From: an uncultured Prochlorococcus sp.
GTDB taxonomy: Bacteria > Cyanobacteriota > Cyanobacteriia > PCC-6307 > Cyanobiaceae
Length of the DNA: 55,449 bases
Assembly (NCBI GenBank): GCA_902594875.1
Contig: CACJNU010000010.1
Location: forward strand, 1 to 55,449
Reading direction: 5' to 3'
The notes under the pieces are model-generated. The model worked only from the letters and a program-made list of their open reading frames with translations. It was not told the DNA's origin and searched no databases. The first letter of the stretch is position 1. Each line of letters begins with the position of its first letter. The translations under genes and the position numbers were made by a program. Shown one piece after another: positions 18,166-27,691 of this stretch.

Positions 18166-18768
18166 ATGAAAAATTTCTTGACACTAATAATTGCTCTTTC
18201 AATATTCATTAACCCAGTGAACGCTTTTGCAGAGGACTTGATTCTTGCAGGAGGTTGTTTTTGGTGTTTAGAACATGATTTAGAGACACTAAAGGGGATA
18301 AATTTTGTACAAAGTGGTTATTCAGGTGGATATTTACAAAATCCTACCTACGAAAATCATGAAGGACATCAGGAAGTGGTTTTGGTGGACTATGATCCCC
18401 AATTGGTAACTTTACCCGAGATACTTAGGCTCTATTTAAGAAATATTGATCCTCTGGATGGAAAGGGTCAATTTTGTGATCGTGGAGATTCTTACAGGCC
18501 AGTGATCTTTTTCAAAGATGAAACTGAGGAAAGTGATGCAAAAAATGCAATTGTTTCGGCTTCTAATGAGTTGCGTGTGCCATTAGAAAAAATATCTGTA
18601 GAACTAAAATCAAAAGGCCAATTTTGGTTAGCTGAAGAATATCATCAGAATTTTGCTGAGAGAAATGCATTAAAATATAAGTACTATAGATTCTCATGTG
18701 GGAGAGATCAAAGGTTGGACAAATTATGGGGGGATAACGCTAGATCAAAAAATCTTTGGACTGAATGA
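18166..18768 (+). CDS. msrA: Peptide methionine-S-sulfoxide reductase A, exported
   Basis: This is a 200-residue MsrA. The catalytic Cys is C31 in GGCFWCLEHD; C34 is a nearby second thiol. EGHQEVVLVDYDP and YHQNFAERNALKYKYYR complete the family pattern. A signal peptide (MKNFLTLIIALSIFINPVNAFA region, residues 1-22) precedes the domain, so it probably repairs oxidised methionine in the periplasm or lumen. It follows lpxB by 16 bases on the same strand and may be the last gene of the lipid A operon. Convergent pepA ends 12 bases away. Confidence 0.94.
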   Translation: MKNFLTLIIALSIFINPVNAFAEDLILAGGCFWCLEHDLETLKGINFVQSGYSGGYLQNPTYENHEGHQEVVLVDYDPQLVTLPEILRLYLRNIDPLDGKGQFCDRGDSYRPVIFFKDETEESDAKNAIVSASNELRVPLEKISVELKSKGQFWLAEEYHQNFAERNALKYKYYRFSCGRDQRLDKLWGDNARSKNLWTE

Positions 18769-18780
18769 TTTTAAATATTG

Positions 18781-20253
18781 TTATTTATTTGTAATCCATT
18801 GAACAAGAGTTTTAACTCCAAAACCGGTTGCTCCTGATGGATTAATCCCCTTATTCTTATCAGCCCAACAAGTCCCAGCAATATCAATATGAGCCCATTT
18901 AATCTCTTCATCAAAGAATTCCTCTAAAAACAAAGCAGCAGTTATTGACCCACCTGCTCTAGGACCTGTATTTTTCATATCAGCTATATGAGACTTTAAT
19001 CCTTCTTTGTAAGATCTTTGCAGAGGCATTTGCCATAATTTTTCTCCAGACTGGGCTGATGCAGCTTTTAGATCATTTGCTAAATCATCATTATTGCTCC
19101 AGAATCCAGCTACATCATTCCCTAATGCTACAACAATAGCTCCTGTTAAGGTGGCGAGATCTATAATTGAATCCGGTTTTAAATTGGATGCGTAAGTTAA
19201 AGCATCAGCTAATGTGAGCCTACCCTCTGCATCAGTGTTATTTATTTCAATTGTCTTACCATTAGATGCCTTCACTACATCTCCAGGATGTACTGCAGAT
19301 CCATTTATCATGTTTTCGCAAGCTGCCACAATAAAATGTATTTCTAATCCCTTTGGTTTTATTGCTCCAAGTGCTTTTGCGGCTCCTAAAACTGCAGCAC
19401 TTCCGCCCATATCATATTTCATCATTTCAATTTGAGAGGCTCCTACTTTGAGGTTGTATCCTCCAGAATCAAAGGTTAAACCCTTCCCAACAAGCGCAAT
19501 CTTTTCTTTTATAGGCCCCTCTGACTTCAAAGTAAGATGTATAAATTTTGGATCAAGATCAGAACCTTTTGCTACAGCTAAATATGCACCCATTCCTAAA
19601 TCTTCACAATCTTTTGCCTCTAAAATTTTTACTTCCAAATCATGATCTTTAGCTATTTGAGAAGCTTGTACAGACATTTCCTTAGGCGTAAGAATATTTG
19701 GAGGGGCGGCTACAAGTCTTCTAGCTAGTTCTACACCTTCACATATTTTTTCTATCTCTTCAAAGCTATTATTCTCAAATTTCTTTAAATTCAAAAACTC
19801 TATTTCTTTAAGAACTATCTCTTCATCCTTCTTCTTGTTGAATCTATTGTCCTTATAAGCAGATAATCTTGCTGACTCTGCTAATTGATTAATTTCTAGT
19901 TGAGAATTTATTAATTCCCAAGGAAGCAAGATACTGATTTTTTCATTTTTATCAACAGTTTTTCTAATTAGATTTCCTATTGAGTTTTCTATATCACCTT
20001 TATTTAGGTCTTTTGATTTGCCAAGACCAAATATGATTAAAGTCTCTAATTTTTGATCTAAAAATTCAAAGCTTAGAGTTGTTCCTTTTTCTCCTTTAAA
20101 TTTATTTTGAGTAACTTTTTTTATTAATAATTTTGGGTCAACAACAAATTTTATGTTTTCAAGTTGGCTGACAATTTCTTCCTCTAAAACTCCAAAAATT
20201 AATGAAGCACCTTGCCAATTATCTAGATTTTTTAGGAATGTGGAAAATTGCAT
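18781..20253 (-). CDS. pepA: Leucyl aminopeptidase (M17)
   Basis: This 490-residue cytosolic aminopeptidase has the M17 C-terminal catalytic domain. Metal and substrate residues lie in [31 protein letters not shown] and the signature [14 protein letters not shown]. The N-terminal domain (about residues 1-170) is variable and Lys-rich. It removes N-terminal residues in protein turnover, and M17 hexamers also have Cys-Gly activity. It is preceded at 24 bases by the GIY-YIG-like gene on the same strand, with which it may be cotranscribed. Confidence 0.97.
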   Translation of the reverse strand: MQFSTFLKNLDNWQGASLIFGVLEEEIVSQLENIKFVVDPKLLIKKVTQNKFKGEKGTTLSFEFLDQKLETLIIFGLGKSKDLNKGDIENSIGNLIRKTVDKNEKISILLPWELINSQLEINQLAESARLSAYKDNRFNKKKDEEIVLKEIEFLNLKKFENNSFEEIEKICEGVELARRLVAAPPNILTPKEMSVQASQIAKDHDLEVKILEAKDCEDLGMGAYLAVAKGSDLDPKFIHLTLKSEGPIKEKIALVGKGLTFDSGGYNLKVGASQIEMMKYDMGGSAAVLGAAKALGAIKPKGLEIHFIVAACENMINGSAVHPGDVVKASNGKTIEINNTDAEGRLTLADALTYASNLKPDSIIDLATLTGAIVVALGNDVAGFWSNNDDLANDLKAASAQSGEKLWQMPLQRSYKEGLKSHIADMKNTGPRAGGSITAALFLEEFFDEEIKWAHIDIAGTCWADKNKGINPSGATGFGVKTLVQWITNK

Positions 20254-20277
20254 TTGTAAAATGGATTTAATAAACTT

Positions 20278-20889
20278 TTAGTTATTTGTGAAGGTAGTTG
20301 CCCACCTATCTCGGGTTTCTTTATTAAAAGGGGGTAACCATAAATATATCAGTTGCTGCTCTAGTTTACGTCTTAATTTTACTTCTTTAGGTACATCTAA
20401 GAAGAAACGAATATCTTGGCGACTCGAGAGTTTGTTATTTGCTAGGGCTTCTTTATAATTCATGAGGTAATTTTTACAGTCATGTTCTCCCTTCCATCTT
20501 TTATTGGCTACGTTTGTTTCTCCTATATAAAGTATTATTTTAGAACTTTCCATCGAGTCAATTACAAAATACATTGCTGGACCATTATGTATATATTGAT
20601 TGGTTCTCCAAAAGTTCAATGATAATGGCTGCAGGGAAAACGGATCAATTTTTCTTTCATTGGAATTTATATTTATAGGAAGACTTGTTTGGTGCAAAGT
20701 TTTATTTTGAGCATCTTTTGAAATTTTAAATTGGTGATTATGTATCCTATTTCTCCATTCAGTTATGATTTCTCTTTCGATTTTTAAATTATTTGTTTGT
20801 TGAAAATTAATTGATGTATTTACATTTGAACCAAATAATTCAAATTGTCTATTTTGATTTGAAGTATTATTTACGTTGAATTTTTCCAA
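20278..20889 (-). CDS. GIY-YIG-like domain protein, function unknown
   Basis: This is a 203-residue protein. A poorly conserved Asn/Gln-rich N-terminal half (1-100) precedes a GIY-YIG-like core. The strand pair MYFVID (about 106-111) and ILYIGET (about 119-125) comes first, then an Arg-rich helix RWKGEHDCKNY (about 131-141) and a later helix KLRRKLEQQLIYLWLPP with the usual Glu (about 167). The GIY-YIG tripeptides are replaced by Y-F-V and Y-I-G, so the nuclease role is plausible but unproven. I do not know a function. It lies upstream of pepA. Confidence 0.75.
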   Translation of the reverse strand: MEKFNVNNTSNQNRQFELFGSNVNTSINFQQTNNLKIEREIITEWRNRIHNHQFKISKDAQNKTLHQTSLPININSNERKIDPFSLQPLSLNFWRTNQYIHNGPAMYFVIDSMESSKIILYIGETNVANKRWKGEHDCKNYLMNYKEALANNKLSSRQDIRFFLDVPKEVKLRRKLEQQLIYLWLPPFNKETRDRWATTFTNN

Positions 20890-21041
20890 TATTTATGAAA
20901 CATGTCTACTAAATTTAATTCTGAAAAAATATAAATCAAAGAATTATTTATAAACTAAAATTTATTAATGTTCTAATCAATTTAAAAGATTCTTGTTATC
21001 TTGTAATTGAGCCTTAATCTTGCGAAGTAAAAAAAATAGTA

Positions 21042-21365
21042 ATGGGATTCTTTGAGTCAGACATCGTTCAAGAAGAAGCTAAAAAGCTTTTTACAGATTA
21101 CCAAGAACTTATGAAACTTGGCTCTGATTATGGAAAATTTGACAGAGAAGGAAAAAAAATGTTTATAAAAAAAATGGAATCTCTTATGGATCGTTATAAG
21201 GTTTTTATGAAGAGATTTGAATTATCTGAAGATTTTCAAGCCAAAATGACAGTAGAACAATTAAAGACACAGTTAAGTCAATTTGGGATTACTCCTGATC
21301 AAATGTTCGATCAGATGAATAAAACTTTAATAAGAATGAAGGATGAACTCGATAAAACTTCTTAA
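21042..21365 (+). CDS. DUF1825 family protein
   Basis: This 107-residue, all-alpha, charged protein begins MGFFESDIVQEEAKKLF and continues YQELMKLGSDYGKFDREGKK, which I recognise as the cyanobacterial DUF1825 family. No catalytic motif, membrane segment or signal is present. Its function is not known to me. It lies 19 bases before tyrS on the same strand, suggesting cotranscription with tyrS and pyrF. The 152-base gap upstream is AT-rich and likely holds the operon promoter. Confidence 0.85.
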   Translation: MGFFESDIVQEEAKKLFTDYQELMKLGSDYGKFDREGKKMFIKKMESLMDRYKVFMKRFELSEDFQAKMTVEQLKTQLSQFGITPDQMFDQMNKTLIRMKDELDKTS

Positions 21366-21384
21366 ATTTAACTGGTAAAGCTTC

Positions 21385-22623
21385 ATGTCAGATAATTTAA
21401 TATTGCCATCATGGCTGTCAAGAGGAATAGAAGAATATTTTCCAACTAGGGGAACAGATCAAACCTTTTCGGAGATAATTGATAATGCGAAAAAAAATAA
21501 TAAAAAATTAAGGGTTAAACTCGGGATCGATCCAACTGGAACAGATATTCATCTAGGGCACAGCATATTGTTTAAAAAACTTAGGGCATTCCAAGATAAT
21601 GGTCATATTGCAGTTTTAATTATTGGAGATTTTACTGCTCAAATTGGAGACCCAACTGGAAAAAACAAAACAAGAGTTCAGTTATCGGAAAAACAAGTTA
21701 AGGATAATGCAAAAACATACTTAACTCAACTAGGGATGGGAAAGCCAGCTAATGAATCTATTTTAGATTTTGATTCAAAAGATAGAATAGAAATTAGATA
21801 TAACAGTGAATGGTTAAAAGGATTAGATCTCAATTCGATAATTGAATTAATGGGGAGTGCAACAGTTAGTCAAATGTTAGCTAAGGAGGAATTTAATAAA
21901 AGGTACACTTCGCAAGTGCCAATTGCTTTGCATGAATTCTTATATCCACTATTACAAGGTTACGATTCGGTAGTTGTTCAATCAGATATTGAGCTTGGAG
22001 GTACAGATCAGAAATTTAATATTGCAATAGGAAGAGATCTTCAAAGGCATTTTAAACAAGACCCTCAATTTGGTGTTCTGCTGCCAATTTTGACAGGTTT
22101 AGATGGAATTAAGAAGATGAGTAAATCTGAATTTAACACAGTAGGTTTGACTGAAGATCCTCTTTCAATGTATTCAAAATTAGAAAAAGTGCCCGATAAT
22201 GTAATACCTACTTATTTTGAATTACTTACTGAATTAGATTTAAGTTTTCTTGAAAATTCAAATCCTCGTGAATTACAGAGAAGAATGGCTCTAGAAGTTA
22301 CTACTTTATTCCATGGGGCCGAAGAAGCATTAAAGGCGCAATCAAATTGCGAAAAATTATTCCTTGGACACAAAGAAAAAGTTGGAGAAATCCCAGAGAT
22401 TTCTTTAAAAGAAGTAGTTTTTCCAGTTAAGTTTTTTTACTTGTTAAGTGCTCTAAAACTTTTCAAATCTAGTAGTGAATCCAAAAGATCTATTAAAGGT
22501 GGGGGTGTAAAAATAGATAGTCAGAAATTAATAAATCCTGATTTAGTTTTTAATTCAAAAAATGATTTGGAAGGAAAAATTTTGCAAATTGGAAAAAAAA
22601 TAATTAAGAGGTTTGAAAACTGA
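21385..22623 (+). CDS. tyrS: Tyrosyl-tRNA synthetase
   Basis: This 412-residue class Ic synthetase charges tRNA-Tyr. The HIGH motif is HLGHS (H56-S60) and the KMSKS motif is KMSKS at 244-248. The active-site stretch [16 protein letters not shown] is present. The C-terminal end ([13 protein letters not shown]) is an S4-type RNA-binding segment. This is the TyrZ-like subgroup with the compact C-terminus. pyrF starts 6 bases after its stop. Confidence 0.97.
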   Translation: MSDNLILPSWLSRGIEEYFPTRGTDQTFSEIIDNAKKNNKKLRVKLGIDPTGTDIHLGHSILFKKLRAFQDNGHIAVLIIGDFTAQIGDPTGKNKTRVQLSEKQVKDNAKTYLTQLGMGKPANESILDFDSKDRIEIRYNSEWLKGLDLNSIIELMGSATVSQMLAKEEFNKRYTSQVPIALHEFLYPLLQGYDSVVVQSDIELGGTDQKFNIAIGRDLQRHFKQDPQFGVLLPILTGLDGIKKMSKSEFNTVGLTEDPLSMYSKLEKVPDNVIPTYFELLTELDLSFLENSNPRELQRRMALEVTTLFHGAEEALKAQSNCEKLFLGHKEKVGEIPEISLKEVVFPVKFFYLLSALKLFKSSSESKRSIKGGGVKIDSQKLINPDLVFNSKNDLEGKILQIGKKIIKRFEN

Positions 22624-22629
22624 AAATTT

Positions 22630-23358
22630 ATGAATAAAAGATTTAATTCAGAAGATAAAATAATATTGGCAATTGATGGATTAGATTTAAGTCAAACAAA
22701 ATTACTTCTGGAAAAATGTCCTAATATTAAGTGGGTGAAAGTTGGTTTAGAGCTTTTTGTTAGGGAAGGTCCAAGAGTTATTGAAATATTAAAAGGTTTA
22801 AATAAAAAAATTTTTTTAGACTTAAAATTTCACGATATTCCCAATACCATGCGTGCAGCATGTTTCCAAGTTTCAAAATTAGGAGTTGATATAATTTCTA
22901 TTCATGCCTCAGCAGGTCTAAAAGCTCTTAAGGATTCGAAGAAAGCCTCTTTAGAGGGGGCCACCTCAGTTAGTGTTAAACCCCCATTTGTTGTAGGAAT
23001 AACTGTTTTAACAAGCTTTTCTCTTAAAGATTTTCAAACTGACCTTGATAGAAATAATTCAATTGAAGAAAATGTATTGAGACTTGCAAAATTGTCTTTT
23101 GATGCCGGATTAGATGGATGTGTTTGTTCCCCTTGGGAGGTAAAAATGTTGAGATCTATTTATAAGGATAATTTTGAACTTATTACACCAGGCATCAGAT
23201 TAAATATTGAAAATAAAGATGATCAAAATAGAATTATGACTCCACATGAAGCTATAGATAATGGGGCTTCTAAGTTAGTCATTGGTAGATCAATATCAAA
23301 AGCTATAGATCCTAATAAAGCTCTAATAGAAATGTTTAAATCTATTGATTCTGATTAA
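22630..23358 (+). CDS. pyrF: Orotidine-5'-phosphate decarboxylase
   Basis: This 242-residue TIM-barrel enzyme makes UMP. The catalytic Lys-Asp array is in [16 protein letters not shown] (about residues 60-75), and the phosphate-binding end ELITPGIRL and [10 protein letters not shown] is intact. The length is normal for the bacterial group I type. It overlaps convergent plsY by 17 bases, so the 3' ends of the two mRNAs are mutually antisense. Confidence 0.97.
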   Translation: MNKRFNSEDKIILAIDGLDLSQTKLLLEKCPNIKWVKVGLELFVREGPRVIEILKGLNKKIFLDLKFHDIPNTMRAACFQVSKLGVDIISIHASAGLKALKDSKKASLEGATSVSVKPPFVVGITVLTSFSLKDFQTDLDRNNSIEENVLRLAKLSFDAGLDGCVCSPWEVKMLRSIYKDNFELITPGIRLNIENKDDQNRIMTPHEAIDNGASKLVIGRSISKAIDPNKALIEMFKSIDSD

Positions 23359-23935
23359 TTTTGGATTCTTCTCCTTTAAGCAATCTTGTTATGTTTGTTC
23401 TATGTTTCCAGATTACTAATAATGCAACAATTAAACTTATGAAAAAATATGAGTGCATTAATTTACCTAGGTAAAAAAACATAAAAATAGGAAGTAAGAT
23501 TGCAGCTGAAATACTGGATAAAGACACAAATTTAGTTTTTGTTAGGACTATTAAAAAAATACCAAGAGAAGCGAGTCCAACTTTCCAAGAAAGAGCTAAA
23601 AACATACCTAATCCAGTTGCAACAGCTTTCCCTCCTTTACCTCCAAGCCATATTGGCCAAATATGTCCAGAGACAGCGGATATCCCTGCGATAATTTCTA
23701 ATAAATCTTGATCTGTGTAATATTGAGCAATTTTTACTGCAATAATCCCTTTTCCAACGTCAATGATAAATACAAAAAATGCTGGCCATTTCCCAACATT
23801 TCTTAAGACATTTGTGGCACCTGTAGATCCAGAACCTATAGTTCTTAGATCTATATTCTTGAGATATTTTCCAATTAAAAAGCCTGTCGGAATTGATCCT
23901 AAAAGATAGCTTGTAAAAATTATTAAGATATTCAT
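23342..23935 (-). CDS. plsY: Glycerol-3-phosphate acyltransferase PlsY
   Basis: This 197-residue multi-pass inner-membrane enzyme transfers acyl from acyl-phosphate to sn-glycerol-3-phosphate, the first step of phospholipid synthesis. Signature loops are [31 protein letters not shown], and [21 protein letters not shown]. About five hydrophobic segments separate them. It is the last gene of a minus-strand run containing a lipid-transport-type permease, DUF3119 and DUF3086, with only 5 bases to the DUF3086 gene. Confidence 0.96.
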   Translation of the reverse strand: MNILIIFTSYLLGSIPTGFLIGKYLKNIDLRTIGSGSTGATNVLRNVGKWPAFFVFIIDVGKGIIAVKIAQYYTDQDLLEIIAGISAVSGHIWPIWLGGKGGKAVATGLGMFLALSWKVGLASLGIFLIVLTKTKFVSLSSISAAILLPIFMFFYLGKLMHSYFFISLIVALLVIWKHRTNITRLLKGEESKINQNQ

Positions 23936-23940
23936 AAAGC

Positions 23941-24951
23941 TTAGTTTAGTTCAAGATCATCGTAAATTTCATTATCTGAACCAGCAAATGCAACCCATAA
24001 TGGGAATTGAAGTATGGGAATTTCAACAGAGGTTTCTGCTGCATCAATGATAATAAATGGCAATTCTTCATTCGCTTCTAATCTATCAGCTCTCTCAATA
24101 ACACCTTCAGACCTTTCAAAAAGTACAATCCCACTATTAGGTCCAAAGTCATCCCTTGTGAGACCAAGTGAATCTTGAAGAATTCTTCTCCATTCACCTA
24201 ATCGTTCAGGCTGCGAAGCTAAAATAAGAGTCTGAAACTGATCTCCATATAATTCTCCAAGAATAGATATTAAACCCGCTGACAATAAGGCATTTTTTTG
24301 TCGAGATCCTCTACTTTCAAGAGAACCTCTTCCGCCCATGTTAAAGAACCAATCATCCATGATTTCTATATCTGATGAATCAAGACTCCGTCTTAATTTC
24401 CATGGTTCTGCATAAAAGTCAGGTTGTTCTGTAAAACTTGAAAAGCAACTTTTAATAATTTCTTCATCTGGCTTAAATGTTTCAGAAAGAGCCGGAACAT
24501 TAACTACATTATTTGTGCTATTTTTTTGCTTTCTCTCATCAAGTGGAGAAGGCTTTACGATTATTGGTTGAGAAACTAATTCAAGCTTCTCTACGTTTTG
24601 TGAAAGATTCTGCAAAGCTCCAGTTAAGTACTCTTGAAAGCCTTTAACTCTTTTCGCAATATTATCTGACTGTCCTTTGAAATTTGAATCAATATCTTTT
24701 TCTATTTCATTTTTTTTTGTTTCTAACTCTTTTATCTCTTTAACTAAAGAGTCTTTTTTTGAAATGAGATCTCTAAAAATTTCATTAGAAATTTCATCAA
24801 GAGATTTAGTTGAGTTGTCGATTTTTTGTGTAATTTTTTTTAATTGCGTTGTATTTTTCTTACTATTTTGTTTGGTTTTTTCATCTGAAATTGACTTATC
24901 TATTATTAATTCCTTTTCAGGATTATTGTCGGAAATTTCTGTATTGGTCAT
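23941..24951 (-). CDS. DUF3086 family protein
   Basis: This is a 336-residue cyanobacterial protein. Residues 1-60 are low-complexity and charged. Residues about 60-115 form a likely coiled coil ([18 protein letters not shown]). Residues about 165-336 form the DUF3086 globular domain ([49 protein letters not shown] near the end). No transmembrane helix or enzyme motif is visible, so it is probably cytoplasmic or peripheral. Function unknown. Placement between DUF3119 and plsY suggests an envelope or lipid link, which is only inference from position. Confidence 0.85.
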   Translation of the reverse strand: MTNTEISDNNPEKELIIDKSISDEKTKQNSKKNTTQLKKITQKIDNSTKSLDEISNEIFRDLISKKDSLVKEIKELETKKNEIEKDIDSNFKGQSDNIAKRVKGFQEYLTGALQNLSQNVEKLELVSQPIIVKPSPLDERKQKNSTNNVVNVPALSETFKPDEEIIKSCFSSFTEQPDFYAEPWKLRRSLDSSDIEIMDDWFFNMGGRGSLESRGSRQKNALLSAGLISILGELYGDQFQTLILASQPERLGEWRRILQDSLGLTRDDFGPNSGIVLFERSEGVIERADRLEANEELPFIIIDAAETSVEIPILQFPLWVAFAGSDNEIYDDLELN

Positions 24952-24986
24952 TTAAATAATTTTGATGAATAGGCAAAGTTTGAATT

Positions 24987-25403
24987 CTAAGAATTTTTAA
25001 TTTCCAGGGAGTCAACTTTTTTTATGAGCTCATCTTTTAATTGCTTTGGATTAAACAAAATTGGTAATAAATGAGGACTCGACTTTTCTCTAAAATAAAA
25101 AATACCTGGGATTATAGGGAAAAATAGTTTCCATGATATCCAGTTCTTGAATGGAAAAGTTCTAATCTCTTTTCCTAATTGTAAAACGATAAAATCATCA
25201 TTTGTTATTTTTATTCTCAAGGTGAATGACTGAAGTAATAAAAAAAAGCTAAAAGAAGCAAACACTATTGTTGGCAAAGAACCAATATTCAAAAACAAAA
25301 GCATAAAGCTTAAAACTATTAGAATGATTGGCAACTGAAATGAGGGAGATATTATTACTGTTTCCTCTTTTTTTGATTTGGTGTTAAACATAGAATCATC
25401 CAA
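24987..25403 (-). CDS. DUF3119 family membrane protein
   Basis: This 138-residue protein has two adjacent hydrophobic stretches (about residues 20-65) followed by a beta-rich PH-like end (LRIKITNDDFIVLQLGKEIRTFPF). I recognise it as the cyanobacterial DUF3119 group. It starts inside the mlaE gene (8-base overlap, 25396-25403), so it is almost certainly translationally coupled to that permease and may be its partner. Function unknown. Confidence 0.82.
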   Translation of the reverse strand: MDDSMFNTKSKKEETVIISPSFQLPIILIVLSFMLLFLNIGSLPTIVFASFSFFLLLQSFTLRIKITNDDFIVLQLGKEIRTFPFKNWISWKLFFPIIPGIFYFREKSSPHLLPILFNPKQLKDELIKKVDSLEIKNS

Positions 25404-26151
25404 ATAAAATTTGTGTTAGTAATACATCCATTAAAGATACAGTAACGAGAGTCATTACAACTGCGCCTGTTGTACTTGTTCCAACTTCTTTTGGACCCCC
25501 TTTAGTAGTGAGTCCATATCCACAAGCAATGATTGAAATAAGTAATCCGAACACTACTGATTTTATTAACATTGAGGTTAAGTCTGCACTAGTTAAGCTC
25601 ACATTACCGGACCTTACGGATGTCCAAAAAACTATTGGTGGAACTTTATAAAAAATTGTGCTCCAAATTTGTCCACTCCATAAAGCTACAGATAAAAACA
25701 AAAGGCACTGTATTGGAGACATTATTACCATCGATAGCAACCTTGGGACTACCAAATATTGGACTGGTTCTGTCCTTAACATGGTTATTGCCTCAATTTG
25801 TTCTGTAACTTTCATAGTGCCCAGTTGAGCCGCATAGGCAGTTGCTACCTTTCCAGTCATTAAAGTAGCAGTTAGAAGAGGGGCCATTTCTCTCGCCATG
25901 CCTACTGCTAATAAACCTCCTATTTCACTTGAAACTCCCATACTTGTGAGTTGTGATGCAACTTGAATATTAAAAACTGTACCTGCGGCAATTCCTGTAA
26001 TTAATACAATTAATAAACTGCCAGGACCTGACTCCATAAGTTGGTCAAAGAGATCATTTTTGGAAATTTTACCCTTAAAGATAAAATTAATTGCTTGCCC
26101 GCCAATAACTAGGCTGCTTAGAAGTCTATTGAAAAAATTAAGGTAATACAT
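25396..26151 (-). CDS. MlaE-type lipid ABC transporter permease
   Basis: This 251-residue inner-membrane protein of the MlaE/TrpD/Tgd1 family has about five hydrophobic segments. The conserved elements are VLITGIAAGTVFNIQVASQL, GLLAVGMAREMAPLLTATLMTGKVATAYAAQLG, EQIEAITMLRTEPVQYLVVPR, and GYGLTTKGGPKEVGTSTTGAVV. Such permeases work with an ATPase (MlaF) and an MCE substrate-binding protein in glycerolipid transport; plants use the homologue TGD1. Neither ATPase nor MCE protein is in this window, so partners lie elsewhere. A DUF3119 gene overlaps its 3' end. Confidence 0.92.
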   Translation of the reverse strand: MYYLNFFNRLLSSLVIGGQAINFIFKGKISKNDLFDQLMESGPGSLLIVLITGIAAGTVFNIQVASQLTSMGVSSEIGGLLAVGMAREMAPLLTATLMTGKVATAYAAQLGTMKVTEQIEAITMLRTEPVQYLVVPRLLSMVIMSPIQCLLFLSVALWSGQIWSTIFYKVPPIVFWTSVRSGNVSLTSADLTSMLIKSVVFGLLISIIACGYGLTTKGGPKEVGTSTTGAVVMTLVTVSLMDVLLTQILFG

Positions 26152-26160
26152 ATCTTTATA

Positions 26161-27558
26161 TTAGTTAGTAATTAATTTTCGATCCCATTTTCTCATGATT
26201 AAAAGACCAATTATTACCAATATTGAGGGTATAAAACCAATACATAATCTAATAGTTAATTGTGCTGAGTAGCATTGTTCAATAATATTTAGACCATCTT
26301 TATCAATAAAGCATGATTGATAACCTGATAAATACAATAAAAATCCTAATAATTGAACACTAAACGCGATACCAATCTTCTGAATAAGTACCATCCAAGC
26401 AGTATATAATCCTGCTGGTTTCTCTGGATCTTCATCTATTGCATCAGGGAGTAGTGACCAAGGGATAAGAAAAGCGGTTGAAGCTCCAATGCCAATAAGA
26501 CAGATAATGAAAATTAAAAGAATGAAAAGAAATATGTTACCGGCATTTAGGAATAAACTATCTCCAACTCCTGAAATTTTTGATAATGAAGGTAAAAATA
26601 AAGCTGCTGTACATGAAATAATCCACATAATTGCTCCATAGTTTAAAGCTGAAATCCTGTTCAATTTATTTGATACCTTGGTCCATATTTGTAAACCTAC
26701 TAAAGCGCTAATTTGGAATGGTATAGGGATCCACTTCGCAATATATGTTGGTACATTCAGGACATCCTCCACATAGATTAAAGCTACTGTTTGCATTAAT
26801 TGTAAGGCGCACCAAAGGAGAATATAAAGCGTAATAACTTTTAGAAATTTTTTATTTCTGAAGATCCTTTTGAATTGAAGTGTGATGGCTTCAACTTTTC
26901 CTGAAGGCCTTCTTGCTTTTTTTGCAAATGGAGCTAATCCCCAACAAGAAATTAATGTTGCAGCAACTGCAATACATCCGCTTATTTTACCCATTAAAAA
27001 ATATTCATTATTTACAGATCCTTCCGACCCTAATACAATTCCAGCTATTATTAAACCAGTTAGTCCTGCAATTATTGAGCCAGTAAATCTAGATGCGTTT
27101 AGTCTTGTTCTTATTGCTGTTTTTTCAGAAATTTCAGTAGATAGAGCTGCAAAAGGAAGATTAATACTTGTATAAGCAGTCATTACGATTATAGAAATTA
27201 TGGCATAGTAAATAGTCTTGGTTTGCACTGAACCAGTGGGTGTCCACCATATCGCAGCTAAAGAGAAACCAAGAGGAACAGATGCTGCTACCATCCAAGG
27301 GATTCTAGGCCCCCATCTTGATTTAGTACGATCACTTAACCATCCAATTAAAGGATCATTTACGGCATCCCATATCTTTATTAACATTAATAATGATCCT
27401 GCAATTATTACTGGTAAACCAGCAGAAATAAAGAACTTGAAAAGAAAAAAACCAAATTGCGTCGCGACTAAACCTGTGCCTGCGTCTCCTAGCCCATAAG
27501 AGAACATTAATCTTGTTGTTGATCTAGAAATATTTTTTTTCGAGTGTGAATTTTCCAA
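26161..27558 (-). CDS. GPH-type major facilitator (sugar or solute:cation symporter)
   Basis: This 465-residue protein has 12 predicted hydrophobic segments. The glycoside-pentoside-hexuronide/MelB signature is present: FSYGLGDAGTGL at the start, KIWDAVNDPLIGWLSDRTKSRWGPR (loop 2-3, with the RxGxR motif), and a second half with LPDAIDEDPEKPAGLYTAWM. The substrate cannot be read. It is the first gene of the run leading into mlaE, 9 bases away. The plus-strand tRNA-Gly is 61 bases upstream on the other strand. Confidence 0.88.
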   Translation of the reverse strand: MENSHSKKNISRSTTRLMFSYGLGDAGTGLVATQFGFFLFKFFISAGLPVIIAGSLLMLIKIWDAVNDPLIGWLSDRTKSRWGPRIPWMVAASVPLGFSLAAIWWTPTGSVQTKTIYYAIISIIVMTAYTSINLPFAALSTEISEKTAIRTRLNASRFTGSIIAGLTGLIIAGIVLGSEGSVNNEYFLMGKISGCIAVAATLISCWGLAPFAKKARRPSGKVEAITLQFKRIFRNKKFLKVITLYILLWCALQLMQTVALIYVEDVLNVPTYIAKWIPIPFQISALVGLQIWTKVSNKLNRISALNYGAIMWIISCTAALFLPSLSKISGVGDSLFLNAGNIFLFILLIFIICLIGIGASTAFLIPWSLLPDAIDEDPEKPAGLYTAWMVLIQKIGIAFSVQLLGFLLYLSGYQSCFIDKDGLNIIEQCYSAQLTIRLCIGFIPSILVIIGLLIMRKWDRKLITN

Positions 27559-27619
27559 TCTTTTTACTTTGTTAATTGTTTGATAATGTATTATTGCAAT
27601 GGTAATTCTATTACTTAAT

Positions 27620-27690
27620 GCGGGCGTGGTTTAGTGGTAAAACCTCAGCCTTCCAAGCTGAAGATGCGGGTTCGATTCCCGCCGCCCGCT
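27620..27690 (+). tRNA. tRNA-Gly (anticodon TCC)
   Basis: This is a complete 71-nt cloverleaf. The acceptor stem is gcgggcg / cgcccgc with discriminator T, and the anticodon loop CTTCCAA gives TCC. The T-arm gcggg-TTCGATT-cccgc is perfect. CCA is not encoded. It reads the GGN family codons, mainly GGA and GGG. A TATTAT at 27589-27594 is a possible -10 element. Its 3' end lies one base from the end of the convergent debranching-enzyme gene, leaving no room for a terminator outside that gene. Confidence 0.97.
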
Positions 27691-27691
27691 T

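Noticed and set aside
24677..24955. Plus-strand hydrophobic frame opposite the DUF3086 N-terminus
   Set aside because: It is the complement of Lys/Glu-rich low-complexity codons, which yield Phe/Ser-rich shadows.
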